A stretch of 64,000 bases of DNA from Jannaschia rubra. GTDB taxonomy: Bacteria > Pseudomonadota > Alphaproteobacteria > Rhodobacterales > Rhodobacteraceae. The stretch covers positions 1 through 64,000 of the forward strand of contig NZ_CXPG01000023.1 in NCBI RefSeq assembly GCF_001403735.1. The letters run 5' to 3'. Positions 48,060-57,814 of the stretch are shown piece after piece; the first letter of the stretch is position 1; every line of letters begins with the position of its first letter. A program made the position numbers and the translations under genes. The notes below the pieces were generated by a model, which saw only the letters and a program-made list of their open reading frames with translations, ran no database searches and was not told the origin of the DNA.

Positions 48060-48980
48060 GTGACCGCCGTCCCCGACACGGCCGCCCCCGCGGCGACGGC
48101 CCCCGACCGCGGCGACACCGGCCGGGCGGGAGCCCTGCTGGCGGGGCCGGCGGCGTTCCTTCTGGCGGCGCTCTTGTTCCTGCCGTCGAGCGGGGTGCTT
48201 CTGCTCTCGCTCACGGACTACCGCTTCGGGATGCCGGATTTCGGCTTCGCGGGCCTTGCCAACTACCGCGCGATGCTGGGCGATGCGCGGGTCGTGAACG
48301 CGCTCGGCAACACGTTCCTCTATGTGGGCGTGGTCACGCCGCTGTCGATCGTGCTGGGCCTGATCCTCGCCGTCCTGATCGAGGCGCAGGGCCGCCTGCG
48401 GGGCCTTCTGCGCGGGGTGTTCTTCCTGCCGGTGACGGCGACGCTGGTGGCGATGGCGACGGCGTGGGAGGTGATGCTGCACCCCAGTTTCGGGCTGGTG
48501 AACACGGCGCTCGCGGCGCTCGGCTTCGACAAGCAGCGGTTCCTGACCGATCCCGACATCGCGCTCTGGTCGCTGGCGGCCATCGGAGTGTGGAAGCTCA
48601 TGGGCTACAACGTGCTCCTCTTCATCGCGGGCATGAGCCAGATCCCCCGCGACCTCTACGAGGCGGCGGCCATCGACGGGGCCGACGGCGGCTGGCGGCG
48701 GTTCACGCTGGTGACGTGGCCGCTGCTGGGGCCGGTCACGCTCTTCGTGACGACGATCACGCTCATCCGCGCGTTTTCCGAGTTCGAGACGGTCGCGGTG
48801 CTGACGAACGGCGGGCCGAACGGGGCCACCGACATGATGCTGTTCACCCTCTACGAGGAAGCCTTCCGTTATTTCGACATCGGGCTCGCCGCGGCCATCG
48901 CGGTGGCGTTCCTGGGGTTCGTGGCGGCACTGTCGATCCTCAAGGTGCGGTTGTTCGACCGGCGGGTGCATTATGTCTAG
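48060..48980 (+). CDS. Sugar ABC permease (MalF-like, second system)
   Basis: This 306-residue inner-membrane protein has six helices after a ~25-residue polar N-terminus. The EAA loop is YEAAAIDGADGGWRRFTLVTWP. The start is GTG at 48060, one base after the ATPase stop; an earlier frame opening lies within the ATPase gene and is not used. It overlaps the next permease gene by 8 nt. Confidence 0.9.
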   Translation: MTAVPDTAAPAATAPDRGDTGRAGALLAGPAAFLLAALLFLPSSGVLLLSLTDYRFGMPDFGFAGLANYRAMLGDARVVNALGNTFLYVGVVTPLSIVLGLILAVLIEAQGRLRGLLRGVFFLPVTATLVAMATAWEVMLHPSFGLVNTALAALGFDKQRFLTDPDIALWSLAAIGVWKLMGYNVLLFIAGMSQIPRDLYEAAAIDGADGGWRRFTLVTWPLLGPVTLFVTTITLIRAFSEFETVAVLTNGGPNGATDMMLFTLYEEAFRYFDIGLAAAIAVAFLGFVAALSILKVRLFDRRVHYV

Positions 48981-49785
48981 GGCGCTCGGCACGGCGGTCC
49001 TGCTGCTGGCGGCGGTGCTGGTGCTTTTGCCCTTCGTCTACATGATCGCGGTCAGCCTCGCGCCCGCGGGCGCGCTCTGGTCCGGGTCGCTCCTGCCCCG
49101 GCCCGGCCTTGCGGCGGCACGCGACAACTACGCCTTCGCGCTGACGCAGGTGCCCCTTCTGCGCTACATGGCGAACGGGGCCTTCGTCTGCGGGATGATC
49201 CTGCTTTTGCAGGTGTTGATCGCCGCGCCCGCCGGATACGCGCTGGCCAAGCTGCCGTTCCGGGGGCGGGGCGTGCTGTTCGGGGCGGTGATCCTCGCGC
49301 TGATGATCCCGATCCAGGTGCCGGCGATCCCGCTTTACGTAGGCCTCGCCTACGCGGGGCTTCTCAATACCTATACGGCGCTGATCCTGCCCTTCGTCAT
49401 CTCGGCCTTCGCCATCTTCCTGTTCCGCCAGTTCTTCGCCTCCTACCCCGACGAGGTGCTGGACGCCGCCCGCCTCGACGGCTTCTCGGAGCTGGCGATC
49501 GTCTGGCGGCTGATGCTGCCCGCCGCCTGGCCCGCCGTCGCGGCCTTCGCCACGATCAGCGTCATCGCCCATTGGAACGACCTCTACTGGCCGCTGGTGG
49601 TCATCACCGACACCGACATGATGACGCCGCCTCTGGGCCTCGCCGCGTTCCGGTCGTCGGGGGAAAGCACCGGCAACCCCGGCGCGCTGATGGCCGGGGG
49701 GGTGATGGTGACGGCGCCGCTGGTGATCGGCTTCGCGTTCTTCCAGCGCCACCTGATCCGCGGCCTGGGGATCGGCGCGACATGA
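48973..49785 (+). CDS. Sugar ABC permease (MalG-like, second system)
   Basis: This 270-residue protein has six helices and the EAA loop LDAARLDGFSELAIVWRLMLP. It completes the membrane channel with the preceding permease. The ATG lies inside the end of the previous gene (8-nt overlap), so translation is coupled. The binding-protein gene follows 26 nt later. Confidence 0.9.
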   Translation: MSRALGTAVLLLAAVLVLLPFVYMIAVSLAPAGALWSGSLLPRPGLAAARDNYAFALTQVPLLRYMANGAFVCGMILLLQVLIAAPAGYALAKLPFRGRGVLFGAVILALMIPIQVPAIPLYVGLAYAGLLNTYTALILPFVISAFAIFLFRQFFASYPDEVLDAARLDGFSELAIVWRLMLPAAWPAVAAFATISVIAHWNDLYWPLVVITDTDMMTPPLGLAAFRSSGESTGNPGALMAGGVMVTAPLVIGFAFFQRHLIRGLGIGAT

Positions 49786-49811
49786 TTTTTCAACCTCGAA
49801 AGGATATGCCC

Positions 49812-51044
49812 ATGAAGACGTTGTTCCCCCTGACGGGGCTGGCGCTCGCCGCCGCACTGCCCGCGACGGCCCAGACCGAACTCACGGTCTATCACGCCTG
49901 GCCCCACCACGCCGAATGGCAGCAGGAGATCGCGGACCGCTTCATCGCCGCGAACCCGGACGTCAGCATCGACTTCCAGGCCCCCGCGCCCGACTACGAC
50001 GAAGGGCTGGTGTCGGTGATCCGCCAGAACCTCGCCGGCGATCCGCCCGACGTCTTCATGGCCGGCTCGCACCTTCTGGGCGATCTGGTTGCCCGGGACA
50101 TGGTGCAGCCGCTCGACGACATGATCGGCGACACCGACCTGAACGCCGAAGGATACACCGACGCGGTGCTGGCCTTCACGCAGGTGAACGGCACGCAATA
50201 CGGCCTGCCCTGGACGTCCTCGACCCCGGTGATGTTCTACAATGCCGAACTGGTGGAACAGGCGGGCGGCGACCCGGACGACCTGCCCGACACCTGGGAG
50301 GAGACCATCGCGCTCGCCGCCGACATCGACGCCCTGGGCGATGACATCATGGGGATGTACTACACCCCCGGCGACGACGACTGGATGACGCAGAACCTGC
50401 TCGCTTCCGCCGGTCTGGCGCCCATCGCCGAGGACGGCACCATCGCCTTCGACACGGACCGGGGCCGCGAGGCCATCGCCCTGTTCGAGCGGCTCCACGA
50501 CGAGGGCGGACAGACCGCCATCTCCAACAACGACGCGCGCCAGCAGATGTATGCGGGCAAGCTGGGCCTCTATTTCAACTCCACCGCCGCCGTCCGCAGC
50601 TTCGAGCGCGAGATCGGAGACCGCTTCGCCTGGGGCACGGCGCAGATGCCGAAGCTGGTGGACGAGGGCGGCGTGGCCTCGGGCGGGATGGCGGCCGTGA
50701 TCCTGACCGACGATCCCGAAAAGCGGGCGGCGGCCTGGGATTACCTCCTGTTCGGCACCGGCCCGGAGGCACAGGCGCTGGTGGTCGAGAACACCGGCTA
50801 CATGCCCGTCAACACCGGCGCGCTGGAGGTTCTGGGCGACTTCTACCAGGATCATCCGCAGTTCGAGACAAGCGCGCAGCAGACCGACCGCGCCTATCCC
50901 TGGTTCGGCTGGCCCGGCCAGAACGGCGCGCGGATCAGCCAGATCGTGCTCGACCGCATGGCTGCCATCGCCAACGACCAGCAGAGCGCGGAGGAAGCGG
51001 CCGCCGGCATGACCGAGGAGATCGCGGCCCAACTGCCGCAGTAG
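49812..51044 (+). CDS. Sugar ABC binding protein (second system)
   Basis: The 410-residue protein has a Sec signal peptide (MKTLFPLTGLALAAALPATAQ, cut after TAQ) and a type 1 solute-binding fold beginning TELTVYHAWPHHAEWQQEIA. It resembles binding proteins for glycerol-phosphate or sugars, but the ligand is not clear. The start at 49812 has AAAGGA upstream; ATG at 49806 is an alternative. It is the last gene of its operon and converges on the kinase gene with 8 nt between stops. Confidence 0.88.
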   Translation: MKTLFPLTGLALAAALPATAQTELTVYHAWPHHAEWQQEIADRFIAANPDVSIDFQAPAPDYDEGLVSVIRQNLAGDPPDVFMAGSHLLGDLVARDMVQPLDDMIGDTDLNAEGYTDAVLAFTQVNGTQYGLPWTSSTPVMFYNAELVEQAGGDPDDLPDTWEETIALAADIDALGDDIMGMYYTPGDDDWMTQNLLASAGLAPIAEDGTIAFDTDRGREAIALFERLHDEGGQTAISNNDARQQMYAGKLGLYFNSTAAVRSFEREIGDRFAWGTAQMPKLVDEGGVASGGMAAVILTDDPEKRAAAWDYLLFGTGPEAQALVVENTGYMPVNTGALEVLGDFYQDHPQFETSAQQTDRAYPWFGWPGQNGARISQIVLDRMAAIANDQQSAEEAAAGMTEEIAAQLPQ

Positions 51045-51052
51045 CGCCTCCC

Positions 51053-51844
51053 TCAGCGGGCGTCGTGGGGGGTGGCGACGGTGCGGGCGGCATGGTCCTG
51101 CGCCCGCGCCACCGCCTCCTCCGGCGCCGCCCCCGCATCGAGCGCGGCCGCCAGCGCGCCGCAGAAGGCGTCGCCCGCCCCGTGGGTCGAGGCGACGGCG
51201 ACGGCGGGCGCGGGGAAATGGCGGCTGCCGGTCGCGTCGCGCATCCGGCAGCCGCCTTCGCCCAGCGTCTCGATCAGCAGGGGCACGGCGCGGGCGGCCT
51301 CGCCCATCTGCGCCGCCTCCACCCGGTTGACGACCAGGATGTCCACGCGGGCCAGAAGCGCGGCGTCCACCTTTCGCGCGGGGGCCGCGTTCCAGATCAG
51401 CGTGACGTCGCGCGGCAACATGCGGGCCAACGCCCGGTTCGCCGCTTCCGGCACCTCGTTCTGGATCAGGGCTACGCGGATGCCGGGGGGCGCGTCCGTG
51501 GCGCGCGCGTGCAGGTTGGCGCCCGCGACGACCACGGCGCCATAGCCCGCGTCGGTGTCGATGGCGACCGACATGCCCGAGGCCCCCGCGACGCACGCCA
51601 CCCCGACCCGGTCGACCCCCGCCCGGTCCAACGCCGCCAGAAGCTGCCGTCCCGCGTCGTCGCGGCCCACGGCGCCCGCCATCGCCACCCGCGCACCACA
51701 TCGGGCCGCGGCCACCGCCTGATTGCCGCCCTTGCCGCCGAACCGCCAGGCGGCCCCCCGCCCCGGCAGCGTCTCGTCCAGCGCGGGCAGGCGCGGGGCA
51801 CGGACCATCGTGTCCCAGTTGAGCGAGCCGAAGACGAGGATCAC
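51053..51844 (-). CDS. PfkB-family sugar kinase
   Basis: This 263-residue kinase is shorter than the usual ~300. It keeps the sugar-binding start FGSLNWD, GGKGGNQAVAAARCG, VVNRVEAAQMG (in place of NxxE) and catalytic STHGAGDAFCGALAA. It probably phosphorylates the sugar brought in by the convergent importer after isomerisation by the enzyme encoded upstream. Its ATG overlaps the stop of that gene (ATGA). Confidence 0.85.
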   Translation of the reverse strand: MILVFGSLNWDTMVRAPRLPALDETLPGRGAAWRFGGKGGNQAVAAARCGARVAMAGAVGRDDAGRQLLAALDRAGVDRVGVACVAGASGMSVAIDTDAGYGAVVVAGANLHARATDAPPGIRVALIQNEVPEAANRALARMLPRDVTLIWNAAPARKVDAALLARVDILVVNRVEAAQMGEAARAVPLLIETLGEGGCRMRDATGSRHFPAPAVAVASTHGAGDAFCGALAAALDAGAAPEEAVARAQDHAARTVATPHDAR

Positions 51845-52806
51845 GCGCCGAAGACCTCTCGCGCGACGATGCGCTGCGACGCGGCCGCGTCCTGCCGGTC
51901 GATGGCGGCACGAAGGTCGGGCAGGTCGCCGATCCGCCCCGCCAGCGTCCGCAGCCGTTCGACCAGCGCGATGTTCGTCCGCGCCTCCTCCACCGGGTCG
52001 AGGCCGCCGTGGTCGGGGAAGGTGTCGAAATAGATCACGCCATCATATCCGATGCGGCCGAGTTCCACGAAAAGCTCCACCGTGGCCACGGGATGCACCG
52101 TCCCTGCCATCAGCCCGTCGTCGCGCTTGCCGTAGCCGTCGTTGAGATGCACGCCCAGCAGGCGCGAGTGCCGGGCGATCAGATGCGCCGTGTGGGCCGG
52201 CATCTCGTCGGCATAGAGCACATGCGCGAAGTCGAGCGTCACGCCCAGGTTCGGCCGGTCTGCCTCCCGCACGCCCAGAAGGGTCGTGCCCACATCGGGC
52301 ATGAGCGCATGGGCGCGCGGCTCGTTCGGTTTGTATTCGACGGCCACGTCCATCTGCGGATCGTGGTCGGCCACCGCCTGCAACGCCGCGACGGTGTCGT
52401 CCCACATCCGGGCATAGTCGCCCTGGAAGGCATAGTCGAAGCCGTCCTGCCCCATCCAGAGCGTCATCACCCCGCCCCCCATGGCGCGGCAGGCGTCGAT
52501 GCCCTGCCGGGTCAGGTCGATGGCCTTCTGCCGCACGGTGCGGTCGGGGTTGGTGAAGGCGCCGATGGAGAAGGCGGGTTCGGTGTAATACCGCATCGCC
52601 AGCCCGTTCAGCGCCATCCCCGCCCGCCCCAGCATCCCCGACAGCGCCTCGGGCGTCTGGCCGTCGAAATGATCGGGATAGTTCAGGTCCGCCGCATCGA
52701 GCCCGCCCACGCGCCCCGCCGCGGCGATCATGCCCGCGATCCCCTCGCCCGGTTGCCGGAAGGCGTTGAGGCGGGCGGCATAGCGCGGGCGGTTCGGGCG
52801 GGTCAT
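51841..52806 (-). CDS. Xylose-isomerase-like TIM-barrel sugar isomerase/epimerase
   Basis: The 321-residue protein belongs to the AP endonuclease 2/xylose isomerase superfamily. Metal-binding positions are visible in VAVEYKPNEPR (E), VTLDFAHVLYADEM (D, H), LGVHLNDGYGKRDDGL (H, D) and YFDTFPD. Such enzymes isomerise or epimerise ketoses and aldoses. The start at 52806 is the first ATG in a sensible position; an upstream one overlaps hemN. It forms a two-gene operon with the PfkB kinase. Confidence 0.85.
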   Translation of the reverse strand: MTRPNRPRYAARLNAFRQPGEGIAGMIAAAGRVGGLDAADLNYPDHFDGQTPEALSGMLGRAGMALNGLAMRYYTEPAFSIGAFTNPDRTVRQKAIDLTRQGIDACRAMGGGVMTLWMGQDGFDYAFQGDYARMWDDTVAALQAVADHDPQMDVAVEYKPNEPRAHALMPDVGTTLLGVREADRPNLGVTLDFAHVLYADEMPAHTAHLIARHSRLLGVHLNDGYGKRDDGLMAGTVHPVATVELFVELGRIGYDGVIYFDTFPDHGGLDPVEEARTNIALVERLRTLAGRIGDLPDLRAAIDRQDAAASQRIVAREVFGA

Positions 52807-52876
52807 GGGCGGTCTCCGGTGCGGGGATGTCGCGCCGAGGTTACGCGGGTGCCGCCCCGTCCGGCAATCGCGCAGG

Positions 52877-54223
52877 TCAGGCGACGATGCAGGCCCGCCG
52901 GACGGGCTTGGCATAGGCGTCGAGGTCCATGGCGACGAGCCGCACCAGGGGCCAGGCTTCGGGCCGCAGGGTCACGCCGCCCTCCGCATCCGTCTCGACC
53001 GCCGCGGGCCAGCGGGCGGCGAGCCGCGTCAGCAGGTCGCGCGCCGCCCCCGCCCGGTCGCCGAAGTCACGCGGATGGGCCGCGAAATGGCACAGAAGCT
53101 GCTGGATCAGGTCGCCCCGCAGGTCGTCGTCGGCGGTCATCGCGTGGCCCCTGACGGTGGCGAGCCGCCCGGCCGCGATCCGCGCCGCCCAATCTGCGGT
53201 GCGCGCCGCGTTCTGCGCATGCCCCTGCGGCAGACGCGACACGGCCGAGGCGCCGAGCCCGATCAGCACGGGGGCCGCATCCTCGGTATAGCCCTGGAAG
53301 GTGCGGCGCAGCGCCCCGCGCGCGGCGGCGTCCACCAGCGGATCGTCGGGGCGGGCGAAATGGTCCACGCCCACGCGGATGTATCCTGCATCGACGATCC
53401 GCGCCGCCGCCAGGTCGAACAGCCGCAGCCGCGTCGGCCCGTCGGGCAGCGCCGCCTTGTCGATCATCAACTGCCGCCGCGACGCCCAGGGCACATGGGC
53501 ATAGCCATAGAGCGCGATCCGGTCCGGCCCCATGGAGAGCGCGGCATCAACCGTGCGCGTCATGCTGTCGCGCGACTGGTGCGGCAGGCCGTAGAGAAGG
53601 TCCATCTTGATGCGCCGGACGCCCCGCGCGCGCAGGCCCTCCACCGCGGTCCGGGTCTCGGCTTCGGTCTGGACGCGGCCGATGGCGGCCTGCACCGTCG
53701 GGTCGAAGTCCTGAAGCCCCAGCGTCGCGCGGGTCAGCCCCGCCTCCGCCATGGCGTCGAGCCGCCCGTCGTCGAGCATCGTCGGGTCCACCTCGACCGA
53801 GACGATGGCCTCCTCGGCCGCCGCAAATCCGTCGCGCAGGCCGGTAAGAAGCTCGCGCAGCAGGTCCGGCGGCAGGATGGTGGGGGTGCCTCCGCCAAGC
53901 GTCACCTGGCCCGCGCGGGTGCCCTGCGGCAAAAGGTCCGCCACCATCCGCGCCTCCGACAGAAGAGCCGCGACATAGGGGGCGAGCGGCGTGTCCGTCT
54001 TCAGGCCCTGCGTGCGGCTGGCGCAGAACCAGCAGAGCCTGCGGCAGAAGGGGACGTGGGCATAGACCGACAGGCGTGTGCCTGCGGGCGTGGCGCGCAG
54101 CCAGTCCTCCATCCGCTGCGGGCCGACGGCATCGGTGAAATGCGGCGCGGGCGGATAGCTCGTGTATCGCGGGGCGCGGGCATCGAACAGGCCGTGGGCC
54201 GCGAGGAAGGCATGCTGTGTCAT
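52877..54223 (-). CDS. hemN: Oxygen-independent coproporphyrinogen III oxidase
   Basis: This 448-residue radical SAM enzyme has the HemN motif YAHVPFCRRLCWFCASRTQ (C60, C64, C67) and GGGTPTILPPDLL. HemN decarboxylates coproporphyrinogen III without oxygen in heme synthesis. It is divergent from fnrL across 70 nt that hold an FNR box, so expression should rise at low oxygen. Proximity to the cbb3 operon fits supply of heme under the same conditions. Confidence 0.93.
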   Translation of the reverse strand: MTQHAFLAAHGLFDARAPRYTSYPPAPHFTDAVGPQRMEDWLRATPAGTRLSVYAHVPFCRRLCWFCASRTQGLKTDTPLAPYVAALLSEARMVADLLPQGTRAGQVTLGGGTPTILPPDLLRELLTGLRDGFAAAEEAIVSVEVDPTMLDDGRLDAMAEAGLTRATLGLQDFDPTVQAAIGRVQTEAETRTAVEGLRARGVRRIKMDLLYGLPHQSRDSMTRTVDAALSMGPDRIALYGYAHVPWASRRQLMIDKAALPDGPTRLRLFDLAAARIVDAGYIRVGVDHFARPDDPLVDAAARGALRRTFQGYTEDAAPVLIGLGASAVSRLPQGHAQNAARTADWAARIAAGRLATVRGHAMTADDDLRGDLIQQLLCHFAAHPRDFGDRAGAARDLLTRLAARWPAAVETDAEGGVTLRPEAWPLVRLVAMDLDAYAKPVRRACIVA

Positions 54224-54258
54224 GATGACGGGTTTGCGTCGGCGCAGGCGTGTCCGCC

Positions 54259-54272
54259 TTGATGCATGTCAA
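54259..54272. promoter_or_regulatory. FNR box between hemN and fnrL
   Basis: TTGATGCATGTCAA lies 35 nt from the hemN start and 21 nt from the fnrL start. It probably activates hemN; being so close to the fnrL ATG it may also let FnrL repress or tune itself. Confidence 0.75.
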
Positions 54273-54293
54273 CCGAAGTGACAGATAGGCGCC

Positions 54294-55025
54294 ATGACCG
54301 CAATCGACCTCACCCTTGCGACGCCGGCCTGTCGCGGCTGCCCCATACGCCACCGTGCCGTCTGCGCCACCTGCGAGCCGTCGGAGCTGTCGCGTCTGGA
54401 AGGGATGAAGAGCTACCGCAGCTGGTCCGCCGGCCAGACCATCGTGATGGAGGGGGCGGAACTCGACTTCGCGGCCTCGATCGTGACCGGCTGCGCCACG
54501 CTCACCCGGTCGATGGAGGACGGGCGCGTGCAGATGGTGGGCCTCCTGATGCCCTCGGACTTCATCGGACGTCCGGGCCGCGCCCAGGCCCCTTACGAGG
54601 TGGTCGCGGCCACCGACGTGACCCTGTGCATGTTCGACCGCCTCGGCTTCGAGCGTCTGCTGGCCGAGACGCCGCATCTGTCCACCCGCCTGCTGGAGAT
54701 GTCGCTCGACGAGATCGACGCGGCGCGGGAATGGATGCTGCTTCTGGGGCGCAAGACCGCGCGGGAAAAGGTGGCGACGCTCCTGTCGATCATCCTGCGG
54801 CGCGCGGCCACGGGGAAGACGCCGCTCCGGGCCGAGCTTCCCATCACGCGCGAGGCCATGGCCTCCTACCTGGGCCTCACGATCGAGACGGTCAGCCGCC
54901 AGATGACCTTGCTGCGCAAGGACGGGGTGATCTCGATGGCGGGTGCGCGCACGGTGCTCTGCGACGACCTGGCCGCGCTGATGGCCGAAGCGGGCGACGA
55001 CGCCGACGGCGACGTGATTTCCTGA
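54294..55025 (+). CDS. fnrL: FNR-type oxygen-sensing regulator
   Basis: This 243-residue Crp/Fnr protein has N-terminal cysteines C13, C16, C24 and C27 and an internal C112 (VTLCMFDR), enough for a [4Fe-4S] cluster. The HTH is EAMASYLGLTIETVSRQMTL, with the E-SR recognition residues typical of FNR that read TTGAT half-sites. It activates genes at low oxygen. It sits between hemN and ccoNOQP, each with a matching box, as in Rhodobacter. Confidence 0.93.
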   Translation: MTAIDLTLATPACRGCPIRHRAVCATCEPSELSRLEGMKSYRSWSAGQTIVMEGAELDFAASIVTGCATLTRSMEDGRVQMVGLLMPSDFIGRPGRAQAPYEVVAATDVTLCMFDRLGFERLLAETPHLSTRLLEMSLDEIDAAREWMLLLGRKTAREKVATLLSIILRRAATGKTPLRAELPITREAMASYLGLTIETVSRQMTLLRKDGVISMAGARTVLCDDLAALMAEAGDDADGDVIS

Positions 55026-55053
55026 CACATCCGCACGCGTGGGTCGCGGCACC

Positions 55054-55067
55054 TTGATTCATGTCAA
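55054..55067 (+). promoter_or_regulatory. FNR box upstream of ccoN
   Basis: TTGATTCATGTCAA lies 74 nt before the ccoN ATG and 28 nt after the fnrL stop. It should activate the cbb3 oxidase operon at low oxygen. Confidence 0.8.
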
Positions 55068-55141
55068 GGCGCGGCCCTCGCCCGGCCCCTAGGTCCAGCC
55101 TCCAAAAGGAAGGCCCCGCCTTTCGATTCGGAGGACGACGG

Positions 55142-56740
55142 ATGGACTATCTGAAGATCGCGGCGTTCGGCATCGTCGCATTGCTCGCGGCCATCGCCGC
55201 GAACTTTGCAAGAGATGCCGCATACCTGGCGAACGCTCTCATCATCATGGTGGCGGCGACGGTGATGCTGCTGTGGACGCTGCGGCAGACCGACCCGATG
55301 GGCGGCCCCCGCCGCGTGGCGGTCGAGACGGGCTACATGGACGGGCCAATCCGCTACGGCGTGGTGGCGACGGCCTTCTGGGGCGTCGTGGGGTTCCTCG
55401 TGGGAACCTTCATCGCGTTCCAGCTTGCCTTTCCGTCGCTCAACTTCGATTGGGCGCAGCCCTACGGCAACTTCGGCCGCCTGCGGCCCCTGCACACCAG
55501 CGCGGTGATCTTCGCCTTCGGGGGCAACGCCCTGATCGCGACGTCGCTCTATGTGGTGCAGCGGACCTGTTCGGCGCGGCTCTGGGGCGGCAACCTCGCC
55601 TGGTTCGTCTTCTGGGGCTACAACCTGTTCATCGTGCTGGCCGCGTCGGGCTACCTTCTGGGGGCCACGCAGTCCAAGGAATACGCCGAGCCGGAATGGC
55701 ACGTCGACCTGTGGCTGACGATCGTCTGGGTGGCCTATCTGGTCGTCTTCATGGGCACGATCTTCAAGCGCAAGGAACGGCACATCTACGTCGCCAACTG
55801 GTTCTACCTGTCGTTCATCATCACCATCGCGATGCTCCACATCGTCAACAACCTGTCGATCCCGGTCAGCATCTTCGGCACCAAGTCGGTGCAGGTCTTC
55901 GCCGGCGTGCAGGACGCGATGACGCAGTGGTGGTACGGCCACAACGCCGTGGGCTTCTTCCTGACGGCGGGCTTTCTGGGGATGATGTACTACTTCGTGC
56001 CCAAGCAGGCGGGCCGGCCGATCTATTCCTACAAGCTCAGCATCATCCACTTCTGGGCGCTGATCTTCCTCTATATCTGGGCGGGTCCGCACCACCTGCA
56101 CTACACGGCGCTTCCCGACTGGGCCGCGACGCTGGGCATGGTGTTCTCGATCATCCTCTGGATGCCCAGCTGGGGCGGCATGATCAACGGCCTGATGACG
56201 CTCCAGGGCGCATGGGACAAGATCCGCACCGACCCGATCATCCGCATGTTCGTGGCGTCGCTGGCCTTCTACGGCATGTCCACCTTCGAGGGGCCGATGA
56301 TGTCGATCCGCGCGGTCAACTCGCTGTCGCACTACACCGACTGGACCATCGGGCACGTCCACTCGGGCGCGCTCGGCTGGAACGGCCTCATCACCTTCGG
56401 CGCGCTCTACTTCCTGACGCCGAAGCTCTGGAACCGGCGCGAGATGTACTCGATCCCCGCGATCAACGCGCACTTCTGGCTCGCGACGGTGGGGATCGTG
56501 CTCTACGCCTCGTCGATGTGGGTCACGGGCATCATGGAAGGCCTGATGTGGCGCGAGGTGGATGCCAACGGCTTCCTCGTCAACAGCTTCGCCGACACGG
56601 TGGATGCCAAGTTCCCGATGTACGTCGTGCGGGGCCTGGGCGGTGTTCTCTACCTCGCCGGCGGCCTTATCATGGTGTGGAACATGTGGATGACCATCCG
56701 CAGCCCCCGCACCGCCATCGTCACCAGCCCCGCGGAGTGA
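55142..56740 (+). CDS. ccoN: cbb3-type cytochrome c oxidase subunit I
   Basis: This 532-residue catalytic heme-copper subunit has about twelve to fourteen helices. Heme and copper ligands lie in [42 protein letters not shown] and [15 protein letters not shown]. It reduces oxygen at the inner membrane with high affinity. The start at 55142 follows GGAGGAC. It is the first gene of ccoNOQP, with ccoO starting 4 nt after its stop. Confidence 0.97.
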   Translation: MDYLKIAAFGIVALLAAIAANFARDAAYLANALIIMVAATVMLLWTLRQTDPMGGPRRVAVETGYMDGPIRYGVVATAFWGVVGFLVGTFIAFQLAFPSLNFDWAQPYGNFGRLRPLHTSAVIFAFGGNALIATSLYVVQRTCSARLWGGNLAWFVFWGYNLFIVLAASGYLLGATQSKEYAEPEWHVDLWLTIVWVAYLVVFMGTIFKRKERHIYVANWFYLSFIITIAMLHIVNNLSIPVSIFGTKSVQVFAGVQDAMTQWWYGHNAVGFFLTAGFLGMMYYFVPKQAGRPIYSYKLSIIHFWALIFLYIWAGPHHLHYTALPDWAATLGMVFSIILWMPSWGGMINGLMTLQGAWDKIRTDPIIRMFVASLAFYGMSTFEGPMMSIRAVNSLSHYTDWTIGHVHSGALGWNGLITFGALYFLTPKLWNRREMYSIPAINAHFWLATVGIVLYASSMWVTGIMEGLMWREVDANGFLVNSFADTVDAKFPMYVVRGLGGVLYLAGGLIMVWNMWMTIRSPRTAIVTSPAE

Positions 56741-56744
56741 GATC

Positions 56745-57575
56745 ATGAGCAAGGATCCGAGAAGCCCCGACTATGATCCCGCCGACGACCCGAAGGTCTC
56801 GACCGCCTCGGACATGCCGGAGGAGCTTCCCAACGAGCTTCCGCCCGAGACCGAGACGATCACCTTCCACCAGCGGCTGGAACGCAACGCCACGCTCCTC
56901 TTCATCGGCGCCCTCCTCGTGGTCAGCGTCGGCGGCGTGGTCGAGATCGCGCCCCTGTTCTGGCTGGAGAACACCATCGAGGACGTGGAGGGGATGCGCC
57001 CCTACTCGCCGCTGGAGCTGGCCGGGCGCGACATCTACGTCCGCGAGGGCTGCTATCTGTGCCACAGCCAGATGATCCGCCCCATGCGCGACGAGGTGGA
57101 GCGTTACGGGCATTATTCGCTGGCGGCCGAGTCGATGTACGACCACCCGTTCCAGTGGGGGTCCAAGCGGACGGGGCCCGACCTCGCCCGCGTGGGGGGC
57201 CGCTATTCGGACGAATGGCACGTCGATCACCTGACCGACCCGCAATCCGTGGTGCCCGAAAGCGTCATGCCGAAATACGCCTTCCTGTCGGACGTGCGCC
57301 TGACCGGCGAGCATATCGCCGAGACGATGGCCACGCACCGCATGGTGGGCGTGCCCTATACCGACGAGATGATCGAGGTGGCGCAGGCCGACTTCCAGGT
57401 GCAGACCGATCCCTGGGGCGACATCGACGGCCTTCTGGAGCGCTATCCCGGCGCGCAGGTCCGCAACTTCGACGGGCTGGAGCCGGTGACCGAGATGGAT
57501 GCGCTGATCGCGTATCTGCAGATGATGGGCACGCTGGTCGACTTCTCGACCTTCACGCCCGACGCAAGCCGCTGA
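56745..57575 (+). CDS. ccoO: cbb3-type oxidase subunit II, monoheme cytochrome c
   Basis: The 276-residue protein has an N-terminal membrane anchor ([18 protein letters not shown]) and a single heme c site [14 protein letters not shown]. It passes electrons from CcoP toward CcoN in the periplasm. The N-terminal ~40 residues are acidic and longer than in many homologues. It lies in operon with ccoN and ccoQ. Confidence 0.96.
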   Translation: MSKDPRSPDYDPADDPKVSTASDMPEELPNELPPETETITFHQRLERNATLLFIGALLVVSVGGVVEIAPLFWLENTIEDVEGMRPYSPLELAGRDIYVREGCYLCHSQMIRPMRDEVERYGHYSLAAESMYDHPFQWGSKRTGPDLARVGGRYSDEWHVDHLTDPQSVVPESVMPKYAFLSDVRLTGEHIAETMATHRMVGVPYTDEMIEVAQADFQVQTDPWGDIDGLLERYPGAQVRNFDGLEPVTEMDALIAYLQMMGTLVDFSTFTPDASR

Positions 57576-57586
57576 GGGGAGGGCCG

Positions 57587-57814
57587 ATGGAGACCTATAC
57601 CTTCCTGCGCCAGCTTGCCGACAGCTGGGTCCTGCTGGCGCTCACGCTGTTCTTTCTGGGGGTCGTGTTCTGGGCCTTCCGGCCCGGATCCCGCGCGCTC
57701 CACGACGATGCGGCCTCCGTCCCCTTCCGGGACGAGGAGCCGCAGGGCGGCGACGAACGCCGCGCCGACCGCACTTCCGACGATACCGACATGAAAGGCC
57801 GCAGCCATGGCTGA
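57587..57814 (+). CDS. ccoQ: cbb3-type oxidase subunit CcoQ
   Basis: This 75-residue single-helix protein (METYTFLRQLADSWVLLALT, helix at ~12-32) ends in a polar tail. CcoQ stabilises the cbb3 complex. The ATG at 57587 has GAGGGGAGGG upstream. It overlaps ccoP by 8 nt. It was placed by its position between ccoO and ccoP and by the FWAFRPGSRALHDDAA segment typical of CcoQ. Confidence 0.9.
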   Translation: METYTFLRQLADSWVLLALTLFFLGVVFWAFRPGSRALHDDAASVPFRDEEPQGGDERRADRTSDDTDMKGRSHG

